Counted from the first letter of the stretch, positions 1 to 8,807 are shown. The stretch is 64,000 bases of DNA from JAGVSR01 sp033765145 (GCA_033765145.1 JANRIH010000036.1:62001-126000); one strand, 5' to 3'. Notes: a model not told the origin generated them from the letters alone. Program-made: numbers and translations.

Positions 1-1648
1 CATCGAGATAGCGCCGGCGGTCCTCCTCGAAAGCGTTGGCCGTTACGGCGATGATCGGCGGCAGGTCATGCATTCTGCCAGCGCCATCGTAGAGCGCGCG
101 GATCTCCGTCGTCGCTTCCACGCCGTCCCGCTCGGGCATGAAGATGTCCATCAGAACGAGATCAAACGCGGATTCGGCGCCCGTGAGCACCGCTTGCATC
201 GCCGCAATGGCCGCCGCGCCGTCCGAAATGCGGACGACGCACACGCCTTCGCGTTCCAAGACGCGTGTTGCCAAGAGCGCGTTGATATCGTTGTCTTCAG
301 CGAGTAGGACACGGACCTCGGGTTTTGCCGCCGCGACCACATTCTCGGAGCGCACCGCGACGGGACGTTCACGCGCCGGCTCTTCGGTCATCATCTCGGA
401 GACTTCGACGACAGCGGTGAAGACCGAGCCCCGGCCCGGCTCTGAGATCAGCCGGATTTCGCCGGACATGGCTTCGGCGAGACGGCGGGAAATGGCGAGG
501 CCAAGTCCCGTGCCTCCGACGCCGCGTCGGATCGCCTCCTCGGTTTGCGCGAACTCGCCGAACAGTCCCGCCTGTTCGGTGGTGGTGATGCCGATGCCCG
601 TATCGGAGACGGCAATCTCGATCTTGCGCACGTCCGAGCCGGCCGTCGCTCCGCTCACGGTGACGGAAACACCGATGCTGCCACGATCCGTGAACTTGAC
701 CGCATTCGAGAGAAGATTGAGAACGATCTGGCGGACGCGGGCCTCGTCGCCGATGACGCGCATCGGGACATCGTCCGCGACCGTTGCGCTCAATTCGAGG
801 CCCTTCTCCTCGGCTCGCGGCGCAAGAAGCAGTACACTCGCGGCAACGAGGTCACGCAAGGAGAACGCTTCGTGAGCGAGGGTCAGCTTCCCGGCCTCGA
901 TCTTCGAGAAATCCAGAATTTCGTCGATCAGCGCCAGCAAGCCGCGCGCAGACTGGTCGATCGCTTGAGCATATTCTTTCTGCTCGGCGTCGAGGTCGGT
1001 CGTCAGCAGCAAACCGGTTATTCCGAGAATGCCGTTCATCGGCGTCCGGATCTCATGACTCATGGATGCGAGAAAGCGTGATTTCGCACGGCTCGCCGAT
1101 TCCGCGGCATCCTTCGCCTCCCGCAATTCGATTGCGACGCGACGGGCGTCGGTGACATCGCGGCCTGCGCGCTGGACGGCCACGCCGCCATCGAATTCGG
1201 CGACAACGCATTCCTCCCACTCGATCCATCGCAGCCCATCGACGGTCGCGAGGCGCTCGATCGAGCGGCGCACGCCATTGCCCTCACCGGCGCCATGTGT
1301 TCCGTCCGCGTTTTCGACAGCCTCCACATGGGGGGCATGGGACGCGCCGACAGCGGTATCGGCCGACAGTCCGAACGTCCGGAGATAGGCGCGGTTGGCA
1401 AATGTGACCCGCCCGCTGGCGTCGCGCCGGACGATCAGATGTTCCTGCGCATCCAACAGATCGCGATAGCGGCGTTCGTTTTCGCTCAGTTCCCAGCGGA
1501 GATCGTGGAGGTCTTCGAGCCGGTCAGCGAGGCCGATGTCGGCTGGTGGCGCGGATCGTGGGAGCGCCGGCATCCATCTCCTGATCCAGCCGATCGCGAC
1601 GCGCAATCGCCGCCGGACCGCGGACGGTCCGAAGGAAAACGCCATCAT
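1..1648 (-). CDS. Hybrid sensor histidine kinase with PAS, HisKA, HATPase and receiver domains (3' end cut by window edge)
   Basis: This is a two-component hybrid kinase, probably cytoplasmic because no membrane segment is visible. From the N terminus there is a PAS-like domain (about residues 60-175), a HisKA dimerisation helix with the phospho-acceptor motif SMSHEIRTPMNG (His about 198), an HATPase domain with DTGIGI and GTGLGLAISRRL motifs, and a receiver domain (LLAEDNDIN, phospho-acceptor Asp about 501 in LVLMDIFMP, then IIAVTANAF). The reading frame is open through base 1, so the C terminus lies outside the window and further domains (second receiver, Hpt) are possible. The start is the ATG at 1648; an adjacent in-frame ATG lies at 1645 and another downstream at 1573. 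No partner regulator is adjacent, so the signal and output are unknown. Confidence 0.85.
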   Translation of the reverse strand, partial: MMAFSFGPSAVRRRLRVAIGWIRRWMPALPRSAPPADIGLADRLEDLHDLRWELSENERRYRDLLDAQEHLIVRRDASGRVTFANRAYLRTFGLSADTAVGASHAPHVEAVENADGTHGAGEGNGVRRSIERLATVDGLRWIEWEECVVAEFDGGVAVQRAGRDVTDARRVAIELREAKDAAESASRAKSRFLASMSHEIRTPMNGILGITGLLLTTDLDAEQKEYAQAIDQSARGLLALIDEILDFSKIEAGKLTLAHEAFSLRDLVAASVLLLAPRAEEKGLELSATVADDVPMRVIGDEARVRQIVLNLLSNAVKFTDRGSIGVSVTVSGATAGSDVRKIEIAVSDTGIGITTTEQAGLFGEFAQTEEAIRRGVGGTGLGLAISRRLAEAMSGEIRLISEPGRGSVFTAVVEVSEMMTEEPARERPVAVRSENVVAAAKPEVRVLLAEDNDINALLATRVLEREGVCVVRISDGAAAIAAMQAVLTGAESAFDLVLMDIFMPERDGVEATTEIRALYDGAGRMHDLPPIIAVTANAFEEDRRRYLD

Positions 1649-1799
1649 ATTCCACGCGCTGCGCACACTGAGCCCGGATCAAGTTGCGGGCCGATCGTTG
1701 GCTCCGGGACCATTAATGCGTTGTTAAGGAATTTGGTTACCGAGCCCTCTCGTGCGGTCGAATTCGGGGACAGACTTAATACGGCAGGCGCTCAAGCGT

Positions 1800-2051
1800 T
1801 CAGCGCCGCGGCAGCTCGTCGTCTCGGAGCGGACGTGCGGCGTCCTCGGTCAGCAACGGCACGCCGTTCTTGATCGGAAATGCGAGCGCCGCCTTGACGC
1901 TCACGAGTTCGTTCGTCTCGGGACGATAGACGAGCGCGGCCTTCGTTAAGGGACAGACGAGCATTTCAAGCAAGCGTCGGTCCGGTTCAACTGCGTGACC
2001 TTTGGGCTCGGATGCCGCTCCGTCATCGGCGCTTTCGGTATCGTCGGTCAT
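1800..2051 (-). CDS. Trm112/UPF0434 family protein
   Basis: This 83-residue protein carries the short Trm112-like core: LLEMLVCPLTKAAL, then a two-strand segment with a final GVPLL motif. Family members are small zinc-ribbon-like proteins of about 60-65 residues, some of which act as partners of methyltransferases. Here only one Cys of the usual metal set is visible (VCPLTK), so zinc binding is doubtful, as in many alphaproteobacterial UPF0434 proteins. An acidic, poorly conserved stretch of about 25 residues precedes the core. It starts 5 bp after the stop of the LON-domain gene and is probably co-transcribed with it and with the thioredoxin gene. Family assignment is firm; the biological role is not known. 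Confidence 0.85.
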   Translation of the reverse strand: MTDDTESADDGAASEPKGHAVEPDRRLLEMLVCPLTKAALVYRPETNELVSVKAALAFPIKNGVPLLTEDAARPLRDDELPRR

Positions 2052-2056
2052 GGCAG

Positions 2057-2740
2057 CTATTGGATCGTGCTGCCGGAACCCCCGCCGGCGGCAAGTTCCA
2101 TCTCGGCCAGCGCAACGAGGACTTCTGCGCGCTCTTTCAAGTCGCCAGCTTCGAGAAGAGCCTGCTTCTCTTCGGGGCCGTAGGGCGCCATGATCGAGAG
2201 CGCGTTGATGAGCGTCTCGCTCGATGCGCGCTGGATCGAGTTCCAGTCGGCATCGAGCTTGTTGGTTTCGAGATAGGCTTTGAGAACGCGCAGCAAATTC
2301 GGACGGTCGACCTGCTCCTCCCCGAGCCCCGGCGTGAAGTCGCGGGCGTAGCGGTCGTAACTCGCCGTAACAATGCGATAGGGCCGACCCGTTGCGGCCT
2401 CGTCAACGATATCGAACCGCGCTATTCCCGTAAGCGTGATCATCAGGCGCCCGTCGTCGAGTTCCTGATAAGACGTCACGCGGCCCGCGCACCCGACAGT
2501 TTTCAAATCGACGGACTTGCCTTCCGGGCTTTCGTTCCCGAGCGGGCCGCCACGGCCGGGCTGGATGATACCGAGCACGCGACCACCCGCCATGACGTCG
2601 TTCAGCATCTCGAGATATCGGGGCTCGAAGACGTTCAATGGCAGTAGCGCGCGCGGCAACAGGATCGCACCGCGCAGCGGAAACACGGGGATACGCGGCG
2701 GCAAATCCTGTGGGTGCTGATACTGATCCGTCCAGCCCAA
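2057..2740 (-). CDS. LON N-terminal (substrate-binding) domain protein
   Basis: The 227-residue product consists of a stand-alone LON substrate-binding domain without the AAA+ or protease parts of Lon. Diagnostic segments are PVFPLRGAILLPRALLPLNVFEPRYLEM near the N terminus (quoted in part: PLRGAILLPRALLPLNVFEP), LGIIQPG, VGCAGRVTSYQELDDGR and a helical C-terminal part. I chose the TTG at 2740, preceded by an AGGAG-like ribosome site, because the frame upstream runs into the thioredoxin gene and loses similarity. Such proteins commonly sit beside a thioredoxin-TPR gene in alphaproteobacteria, as here (31 bp gap). The function is unassigned; a role in substrate recognition or protein quality control is inference from the fold. 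Confidence 0.85.
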   Translation of the reverse strand: MGWTDQYQHPQDLPPRIPVFPLRGAILLPRALLPLNVFEPRYLEMLNDVMAGGRVLGIIQPGRGGPLGNESPEGKSVDLKTVGCAGRVTSYQELDDGRLMITLTGIARFDIVDEAATGRPYRIVTASYDRYARDFTPGLGEEQVDRPNLLRVLKAYLETNKLDADWNSIQRASSETLINALSIMAPYGPEEKQALLEAGDLKERAEVLVALAEMELAAGGGSGSTIQ

Positions 2741-2771
2741 GCGGTTGCTCCTCGCGAAATGAAAGCCGAAC

Positions 2772-3686
2772 TCAAGCGAAAAGGATCGAAGACAGGCGGC
2801 GGCGCCCGTCGATAGTATGCTCGTCCTTCGGACCCCAGGCCTCGAAAAGTTGGACGAGTTGCTTGCGGGCCGCCTCCTCGTTCCATTTCCGATCGCGACG
2901 AACGATTTCGAGCAGGTTCTCGAGCGCACCGGACTTGTCGCCCTCGGCTGCGAGCGCAACGGCGAGATCGAGGCGCGCTTGATGGTTGGACGGCTCAACT
3001 TCGACCTTCTGTTCGAGGGCGCGTCGCTCGGCCGAACCGACGGTCTTGCCGGCCAGATCAATCGCGGCGCGCGCGGCTTCGACGGCCGGCGTGTTGCGTT
3101 TGTCGGGCGGTACGAGCGACAGCATCTGCTCGGCGCGGGCCACGTCGCCGCTCTTCAGGTAGCATCGCGCCACCCCGGCCAATGCGACCGGGTTCGACTG
3201 GTCTTCTTCGAGCACTGCGGCAAATGCCTCGGCCGCGGTCTGCAGATCGCCCGAGGCCAACGCTTCCTCGGCGACTGCGATCGCATCCTCGAGGGTGCCG
3301 CCAGCTTCCTCGCCGACGAGCCGGTCGATAAACTGGCGGATCGTGCTCTCGGTCTGGGCGCCGACGAATCCATCGAGCGGGCGGCCGTCGCGAAAAGCAT
3401 AGACCGTCGGCAAGGACTGGATGCGAAGCTGGGCCGCGATCGCCGGGTGGGCGTCGGTATCGAGCTTCACGAGCTTCACCTTGCCGTTGTAGCTCTTGAC
3501 GATCTTTTCGAGGATCGGCGCCAACTGCTTACACGGGCCACACCAAGCGGCCCAGAAATCGACGAGCACCAGGTGTTCACGCGACGCCTCGATCACATCC
3601 TTCACAAAGGCTGCGGCGGTCGTGTTCTTGACGACGTCGGTGCCCGCATCAACGCCGGCATCCCGCTTCATCGTACCAAACTCCAT
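2772..3686 (-). CDS. cnoX: Thioredoxin-TPR protein, CnoX/YbbN type
   Basis: The 304-residue protein joins an N-terminal thioredoxin domain (about residues 20-130) to a TPR-like helical region (about 135-300). The active site is WCGPC (Cys49, Cys52), preceded by VLVDFWAAW, and the cis-Pro loop is SLPTVYAF. CnoX-type proteins act as redox-regulated holdases that hand clients to chaperonins in the cytoplasm; E. coli YbbN lacks the CxxC pair, whereas this protein keeps both cysteines, as in the Caulobacter form. It is the first gene of a probable leftward operon with the LON-domain gene and the Trm112-like gene. The gene symbol is given by family analogy. Confidence 0.85.
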   Translation of the reverse strand: MEFGTMKRDAGVDAGTDVVKNTTAAAFVKDVIEASREHLVLVDFWAAWCGPCKQLAPILEKIVKSYNGKVKLVKLDTDAHPAIAAQLRIQSLPTVYAFRDGRPLDGFVGAQTESTIRQFIDRLVGEEAGGTLEDAIAVAEEALASGDLQTAAEAFAAVLEEDQSNPVALAGVARCYLKSGDVARAEQMLSLVPPDKRNTPAVEAARAAIDLAGKTVGSAERRALEQKVEVEPSNHQARLDLAVALAAEGDKSGALENLLEIVRRDRKWNEEAARKQLVQLFEAWGPKDEHTIDGRRRLSSILFA

Positions 3687-3780
3687 GGTCTTCTCCTCAT
3701 TGCCGCCGGCTCGGGCTGCTCTTTAGATCCGCGGCGTCGGCGGCCACGTGCGCCGAACGCGTTCGCATTGGACGACGGGC

Positions 3781-4299
3781 TCAGCCCTGTGCGCCTTCAG
3801 CCGACTTGGTACTTGGTCCTGTCAAGCCCGCAATCTGGGGCTCATGGCCGGTCGCGCGAATGAACCGTAAAAGATCGTCGCGCGCAATGCTCGTCGTCGC
3901 GACGTTCTCCATGGGGTGCAAATTGACGATCGCGGCATTCATCAGGTTCTGATCGATCACAATCGTAACCTTCTGAGCCTCGTCATTCATCGCGGCGAAG
4001 GCAGTTACCGAACCCGGCTTCACGCCGAGAACGGCTTCCAGCAGTTCGGCGTTCCCAAAACTCAAACGCGCCGAGCCGATGACCTTCGGAAGGGATTTCA
4101 GATCAACCACGGTCGCGTGATCGGCCACGACGAGGAATAGCCGGCCCTTCGCGTCCTTCAGGAACAGGTTCTTCGTATGCGCACCCGGAACGCGGGCATA
4201 GAGTTCGTCGCTCTCCTCGACCGTGAACACCGCCGGGTGCTCGACGGTCGTCGTTACGATGCCGAGAGCGGCGAGGCGCTCGAACAGCCTCTGGCGCAT
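3781..4299 (-). CDS. YbaK/ProX-type aminoacyl-tRNA deacylase (prolyl-tRNA editing, PrdX-like)
   Basis: The product (172 residues from this start) has the YbaK/aminoacyl-tRNA deacylase fold. Motifs visible are TVEHPAVFTVEES near the N terminus, the conserved HTKNLFLKDAKGRLFLVVADH segment with the Lys and His used by the family, and GSVTAFAAMND. Members hydrolyse mischarged aminoacyl-tRNA, typically Ala- or Cys-tRNA(Pro), in trans. I prefer the ATG at 4299, which has a GGAG about 10 bases upstream, over the in-frame GTG at 4344, which has no ribosome site. It lies alone between the thioredoxin gene and tRNA-Gly on the same strand as the former. Confidence 0.85.
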   Translation of the reverse strand: MRQRLFERLAALGIVTTTVEHPAVFTVEESDELYARVPGAHTKNLFLKDAKGRLFLVVADHATVVDLKSLPKVIGSARLSFGNAELLEAVLGVKPGSVTAFAAMNDEAQKVTIVIDQNLMNAAIVNLHPMENVATTSIARDDLLRFIRATGHEPQIAGLTGPSTKSAEGAQG

Positions 4300-4484
4300 G
4301 GTCCGGGGCTCCGACGACTGTTGTCGATTGATCAAGACCGCCACATAGGGGCCGAAGCGCTTTTCAGCAAGCTTTGGAACGGGTGTTGACGCGCGGGCTC
4401 CGGGCTGGTATCCGCCGTCCCTCGCCGGTCGGGGAGGCTTGAACGCTTCGCCGTGATCGCCTAGAAGCGGTCTGCCGGATGGAT

Positions 4485-4559
4485 GCGGGTGTAGCTCAGC
4501 GGTAGAGCATCACGTTGCCAACGTGAGGGTCGAGGGTTCGATCCCCTTCGCCCGCTCCA
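4485..4559 (+). tRNA. tRNA-Gly (anticodon GCC), CCA encoded
   Basis: The sequence folds as a full cloverleaf: acceptor arm GCGGGTG pairing with CGCCCGC (one T-G wobble), D arm with AGCTCAGCGGTAGAGC, anticodon stem CACGT/ACGTG around loop TTGCCAA giving anticodon GCC, and T arm with GGTTCGATCC. The discriminator base is T and the CCA tail is encoded at 4557-4559. It stands alone between two minus-strand genes, so it needs its own promoter in 4345-4484. Confidence 0.97.
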
Positions 4560-4682
4560 AATTTCGCTTTCGAAAAATCTGCCTTTCGGACGGCGCCACC
4601 AAGGGGGTGTGTGCCGGGGGTGTGCGTGCGTGCCGGGCATTCGCACCATTTCGCGCGCACGGCTCGACGATCCAGCCCCGCC

Positions 4683-5966
4683 TCAGATGGCGGAACTGCG
4701 CGAGCCATATCCTCCGTGGGTATCGATCTCGTAGGGCGCCATGTCTGCGGCCGACGGTTCGCTTCCGCCGTTCTTGGCGGGCGCCGGACCGGGGCCGGCT
4801 GCCGCCCCTTCTTTCTCGGTCGCCGCTCCCCCGCGCGCGGCGTCCGCGATCGTCTGGATGACGCCAGCCGACAGCGGCTCCGGCTCGTCCGTGTTCTGGT
4901 CCTTCCTCGCCGCGGCGATCGCTTCGGCTATACCGGCCGCGAGGTCGGGCTCGGCGGCGACACCGTTCACACCGGGAGCAGGGGGCGGCTCGTCGGCCGC
5001 CACCTCGGACGCCTTCGGTTCCACGCCAGCGGCGGCAGGCGCGCTCGCTTGCGCCGCCACAGCAGGGTCCGGCGTCGAAATGGGTGGGGCCGCCTCGGCT
5101 TTTGCCGCTGTTCCCGCCGGCAGTTCCGTCGCATTGGCTGCGTCGAGCCGCTTCAGAATCTCCTCGGTCAGCGACCTGACGGCCGCGCCTACGTAGCCGG
5201 GATATTTCGCGAAGTACGAGCGATCGGTCGTATGGAAGCGGGCCGCGTCCTGCAGGACGTGTGTGCGCGGCACGACGCTCGAAAAGCAATTGTTCTCGGC
5301 GTTCTCCGTCAGCCAGCGGTGATATTCCTCCTCGGTCTGGGAGGTCGGGTCCTTCATGTTCACGACGACGCCGAGATTGTCCGCGAAGCCCATTTCCGGA
5401 TTGAGCGCCTTGAAGCGCCGAAAAACTTCGAGACCGCAGACGGATACGTAGTCGGCCCTCGTGGGCGAGATGTGATAGTCGGCCTCTCGGAGCCAGCATT
5501 CCGTCAAGACGGACAGGCCGGGCGGGCAGTCGATCAGCACGAGGTCGAAAACGCTTTTGACGTCGTCGAGCAGGCGGGCGATCGCGGACCGCAAACGACT
5601 GTGCATCCCCTCGCGGGAGACTTCGCGCTCGAACAGGGTCAACTGCATATCGCTCGGGATCAGGAACACCGAGCGGGCATCGTCCACGTCGCCGACATCG
5701 CGAATGATGACGCGCGACCAATCGGGATTGGCATTCTGAAGCACGCGCGCCACGAGATAATCGACGATCGTCAGCCCCTCGCTCTGCAAGCGGTGCAGGT
5801 TCGCGACTGACGTCAACATGCTCGAAACACTGGCCTGGGCGTCGCTGTCGATCACCAGGACGTTCTTGCCGTGGTAGGCCGAGAGCGTCTCTGCGAGCGC
5901 GAGAACGAGCGTGGACTTGCCGACGCCGCCCTTCGTGTTCATCACGGCAATTGCGTTGCTCGGCAT
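4683..5966 (-). CDS. Orphan ParA/MinD-type ATPase with long Ala/Pro-rich C-terminal tail
   Basis: The 427-residue protein begins with a deviant Walker A motif, NTKGGVGKST (residues 10-19, signature Lys at 12), followed by VLVIDSDAQAS and the switch segment DLVLIDCPPGLS. The ATPase domain ends near residue 275. The remaining 150 residues are dominated by Ala, Pro, Glu and Gly with no recognisable fold. I start it at the ATG at 5966, since residues upstream are low-similarity and the motif begins within ten residues. No parB, parS-like gene or replication origin is adjacent, so it is not a standard segregation locus; a role in positioning a cellular cargo is an inference from the family. Confidence 0.85.
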   Translation of the reverse strand: MPSNAIAVMNTKGGVGKSTLVLALAETLSAYHGKNVLVIDSDAQASVSSMLTSVANLHRLQSEGLTIVDYLVARVLQNANPDWSRVIIRDVGDVDDARSVFLIPSDMQLTLFEREVSREGMHSRLRSAIARLLDDVKSVFDLVLIDCPPGLSVLTECWLREADYHISPTRADYVSVCGLEVFRRFKALNPEMGFADNLGVVVNMKDPTSQTEEEYHRWLTENAENNCFSSVVPRTHVLQDAARFHTTDRSYFAKYPGYVGAAVRSLTEEILKRLDAANATELPAGTAAKAEAAPPISTPDPAVAAQASAPAAAGVEPKASEVAADEPPPAPGVNGVAAEPDLAAGIAEAIAAARKDQNTDEPEPLSAGVIQTIADAARGGAATEKEGAAAGPGPAPAKNGGSEPSAADMAPYEIDTHGGYGSRSSAI

Positions 5967-6276
5967 CGCGGCGCTGTCCCCCAAATCAAAGCGCTGACGC
6001 CGCGCCTCTCGGCGGCGTCCCAAGTCGCCTTCTAATGCCGGGCAGCGCCCCTCGAAAGACCCGACAGGAGGAAGCGATAGGAACACAATGTGGCAGGGAC
6101 AGGGTGGGGAATAGCTGACGGCGGGTCGTCCCCGCCGAAATGCGCCAGATGCGTCTTAGTCCGGTGCGCCCCATCGCGTCACAACCCGGCGACATGCGGG
6201 GTTCACGTCCCGTGCGGGACATCCCTCGGCGGGCGGCTCACCAATGGGCCGATACCGGCCGCCAGGAATAGCCCCC
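5967..6276. other. Gene-free interval upstream of the ParA gene
   Basis: These 310 bases separate the ParA start from the 3' end of the repeat-protein gene, both on the minus strand. I see a short GC hairpin (GGCGGG...CCCGCC near 6120-6136) but no run of T residues, and no open frame with recognisable similarity. The interval presumably contains the ParA promoter; no convincing -35/-10 pair was identified. Confidence 0.4.
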
Positions 6277-6966
6277 CTAGCGAACGCGGACGGCATGCCG
6301 CTCGACGGCGAATTCGGCCGGGCGGGCAACGACGTGGGTCTCCGCCGGACGGAGGACGACAGGACGGTCGACGAGCCGGGTGACGGGCGGCTCGTAGACG
6401 GGCACGGCACTCTCGGGGCGGACGAGGACCGTGCGGGGCACGGCCGCATAAACCGCCGGGCGGACAACGGGAACCGTTACGGCCGGCCGGACAACGACCT
6501 CGCGCGGGACGACCTTTGTCACCGGCTCGGTGCGGACGAGGCATTTCGTTTCGCGTCCGTGGCGGTCGACCTTGTGGACCCAGCGCTCGCGGCCCGGCTT
6601 AACGACGACGGTTTCGTGAACCGTCCGGACAACGGCGGGCGCGGTGCGGTACTCGACCGAGGCCGGCACGACGAGCTTCTTCTGCACGACCGTCGAATAG
6701 ACGGCGGGGCGCACCACGTGATGGACGCGACCGGGCTCGACGACCACACGCTCGAGCCGGCGGCCGACCACAGCGGGCCGATGATACACGTCCGTGCGGG
6801 CGGGGCGGACGAGCACTCGGCGCTCGACTGTGCGGTAAAAGTCCGGCATGCGCACCTTTTCATAGCACGCGACGGCCTTGCCTTCGCAGCGATGGCCGGC
6901 CTCGGCGGTCAGTGGGGCAAACACGACGATGGCGGCGGCGCCAAGGGTTGCAACGGCGATCTTCAT
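6277..6966 (-). CDS. Exported Val-Arg-Pro repeat protein of unknown function
   Basis: The 229-residue product has a signal peptide (MKIAVATLGAAAIVVF then a small-residue AEA cleavage region near residue 23). The mature part is almost entirely built of degenerate repeats with the pattern V-x-R-P-A-x-V or V-V-x-P-x-R-x-x-V, for example VVRPAVYSTVV, VVVRPAVTVPVV and VVRPAVYAAVPRTVLV. It is very basic. Two Cys (CEGKAVAC) lie just after the signal and one further in (ETKCLV). I chose the ATG at 6966, preceded by GGAG, over an in-frame ATG at 6990. No family is recognised. The composition suggests an extended beta-rich, surface-associated protein; this is inference only. Confidence 0.7.
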   Translation of the reverse strand: MKIAVATLGAAAIVVFAPLTAEAGHRCEGKAVACYEKVRMPDFYRTVERRVLVRPARTDVYHRPAVVGRRLERVVVEPGRVHHVVRPAVYSTVVQKKLVVPASVEYRTAPAVVRTVHETVVVKPGRERWVHKVDRHGRETKCLVRTEPVTKVVPREVVVRPAVTVPVVRPAVYAAVPRTVLVRPESAVPVYEPPVTRLVDRPVVLRPAETHVVARPAEFAVERHAVRVR

Positions 6967-7289
6967 GCGTCTCGTCTCCACGTGAAACATTCTGAAATCG
7001 TGCGCGTTTTCAACTGGCGCCGGATCGGGCGAACCCTACTGCTCATGGCGCATTCGCCGAAGCAGATCGTATTCTCAGGGTAAAGACATCTTCGCCGGCG
7101 GTCGCCGATGGCCGCTGTCGGAAAGACTTCGTCATGGGTTGTAGAGGTTCGGTTCGAAATCAGCGCCCTGCGCTGTGTCAGGCATGGCGTGCGACCGGCT
7201 TGCTTTCGCCCAAAGTTGACAATACGACCGTCGTCGATCATCCGGCCCGATGGCCCGCACGTCTCGGCCGCCACATGGGAGTTCCCCGC
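6967..7289. other. Divergent intergenic region between repeat-protein gene and lemA
   Basis: These 323 bases separate two divergently transcribed genes and so must hold both promoters. A perfect TTGACA occurs at 7216-7221 on the plus strand, but no good -10 lies 16-18 bases downstream. Short open frames here show no similarity to anything I recognise. No hairpin or repeat stands out. Confidence 0.4.
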
Positions 7290-7913
7290 ATGCGACCCCG
7301 ATCCTTACTCCGCGTTTTTTCGCTCCTCGCCGTCCTTGCGCTCGCACTGCCGGTCGCGGGATGCGGGGTCGTCAACAATATCCCGACCTACGAGCAGTCG
7401 GCGAAGGCCGCGTGGTCGGAAGTGCTCAACGCCTACAAGAGCCGGAACGACCTCATTCCCAATCTCGTCGAGACGGTCAAAGGCTTCGCCGAACAGGAGA
7501 AATCCGTGCTCGTCGAAGTGACCGAGGCGCGCGCCAAGGCGACGAGCGTCCAGGCCGAGATCCCGGCGGACATTCTCACCAACCCGGAGGCGATGAAGAA
7601 GCTCCAAGAAGCGCAAGGCCAGTTGGGCGGCGCGCTTGCACGGCTCCTCGCGGTGATCGAACGCTACCCGGACATCAAATCGGGGCAGAACTTCCTCGCG
7701 CTGCAGAGCCAGATCGAAGGCATCGAGAACAAGATCCGCATCGCGCGCAGCGACTACATCGAAGCCGTTCGCGTCTACAATACGGAGCTCACCACAATTC
7801 CCGGCCGCTGGGTGCGTTCGTTCCTCTACCCGGACAAGAAGGAACTGGCGACGTTCGACATCCCGGCGGAAGAACAGTCGGTTCCGAAAGTCGATTTCGG
7901 GACTGGCAAGTAG
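7290..7913 (+). CDS. lemA: LemA family lipoprotein
   Basis: The 207-residue protein starts with a signal sequence and lipobox (LPVAGC, acylated Cys about residue 25), followed by the LemA signature: NNIPTYEQSAKAAWSEVLN, YKSRNDLIPNLVETVKGF, and the C-terminal IARSDYIEAVRVYNTEL and FP-like segment. LemA proteins are helical envelope proteins whose molecular role is poorly defined. The ATG at 7290 is favoured by GGGAG eight bases upstream; an in-frame ATG at 7275 has none. It is followed 54 bp later by a TPM-domain gene and then a second one, a gene trio seen in many Proteobacteria, which suggests a shared envelope function. Confidence 0.9.
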   Translation: MRPRSLLRVFSLLAVLALALPVAGCGVVNNIPTYEQSAKAAWSEVLNAYKSRNDLIPNLVETVKGFAEQEKSVLVEVTEARAKATSVQAEIPADILTNPEAMKKLQEAQGQLGGALARLLAVIERYPDIKSGQNFLALQSQIEGIENKIRIARSDYIEAVRVYNTELTTIPGRWVRSFLYPDKKELATFDIPAEEQSVPKVDFGTGK

Positions 7914-7967
7914 CGGCTTGGCGGCCCTGTCGCTTCGGGACTTCGCTGGTATCGGAAAGGAAAGGCC

Positions 7968-8807
7968 GTGACGTCTCAGGATCGCGCGTCGCGAATCGCG
8001 GCTGTCGCGGCGGCCATCGTCGCGGTGGCCATTCTCGTCTGCGCGGCGAATTCGGCGTATGCGGCAGACCCAAAATTCCCACCGCTCACAGGGCGGATCG
8101 TCGACGGCGCCAATCTGCTTTCACTCGAGGACGAGGCCGCCATCGAGACGGAACTCGCCACGCTCGAGGGCAAGTCGAGCGACCAACTCGTCGTTGTGAC
8201 GCTGCCGTCTCTGCAAGGCTTCACGATCGAGGAGTTCGGCTACAAGCTCGGTCGGCACTGGGGCATCGGACAGAAGGAGCAGGACAACGGTGTTCTTCTC
8301 ATCGTCGCGCCGAACGAGCGCAAAGTCAGGATCGAGGTCGGCCAGCGGCTCGAACCCATTCTGACCGACGGCCTCAGCAAGATCATCGTCACCAACGCGG
8401 TTCTGCCTAGCTTCCGCCGCGGCGACTTTCCGGGCGGCATCAAGGCCGGCGTCAGGGACATCAAGGACGTGCTACTCGGGGACGCGGAGGGGGTCAAAGA
8501 ACGCGCTCGCGGTCTTGGCGAACCGGACGGCGTCGACTGGGTCGCACTCCTCATCATCGCGATCTGGCTCGCGATCTTCCTCTACATCCTCTGGCGCCAG
8601 ACCGAACTCGCGCGGCAGGCGCCGAGCCCTCTCGGACGCCGCCGTCTTCGACGCCGCAGGTCAGGCCTCGATCAGCCGGATGTCATCATCCTTCCCGGCG
8701 GTTCGGGCCATTGGGACGGCGGCTGGAGCGGGGGCGGGGGGAGCGGAGGGGGATGGAGCGGAGGCGGCGGCACGTTCTCGGGCGGCGGCGCTTCGGGCAG
8801 CTGGTAG
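7968..8807 (+). CDS. TPM-domain (YgcG-type) envelope protein with Gly-rich tail
   Basis: The 279-residue product has a signal peptide ending near residue 32 (NSAYAAD), a TPM domain (about residues 38-165: RIVDGANLLS, DQLVVVTLPSLQG, NGVLLIVAPNERKVRIEVG), one membrane helix near residues 187-207 (WVALLIIAIWLAIFLYILW) and a Gly/Ser/Trp-rich tail (GGGGSGGGWSGGGG). This is the YgcG/Psb32-like arrangement. The start is a GTG preceded by GGAAAGG. It is the second gene of the lemA-TPM-TPM set. TPM domains have been linked to membrane protein repair in phototrophs (Psb32); applying that here would be speculative. Confidence 0.87.
   Translation: MTSQDRASRIAAVAAAIVAVAILVCAANSAYAADPKFPPLTGRIVDGANLLSLEDEAAIETELATLEGKSSDQLVVVTLPSLQGFTIEEFGYKLGRHWGIGQKEQDNGVLLIVAPNERKVRIEVGQRLEPILTDGLSKIIVTNAVLPSFRRGDFPGGIKAGVRDIKDVLLGDAEGVKERARGLGEPDGVDWVALLIIAIWLAIFLYILWRQTELARQAPSPLGRRRLRRRRSGLDQPDVIILPGGSGHWDGGWSGGGGSGGGWSGGGGTFSGGGASGSW

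Noticed and set aside
2817..3863. Plus-strand open frame opposite the thioredoxin-TPR gene
   Set aside because: It is a codon-bias shadow; the minus-strand gene has a clear WCGPC active site and TPR pattern.
7216..7245. TTGACA as a lemA promoter
   Set aside because: The -35 is perfect but no hexamer resembling TATAAT lies 16-18 bases downstream, and the leader would be short.
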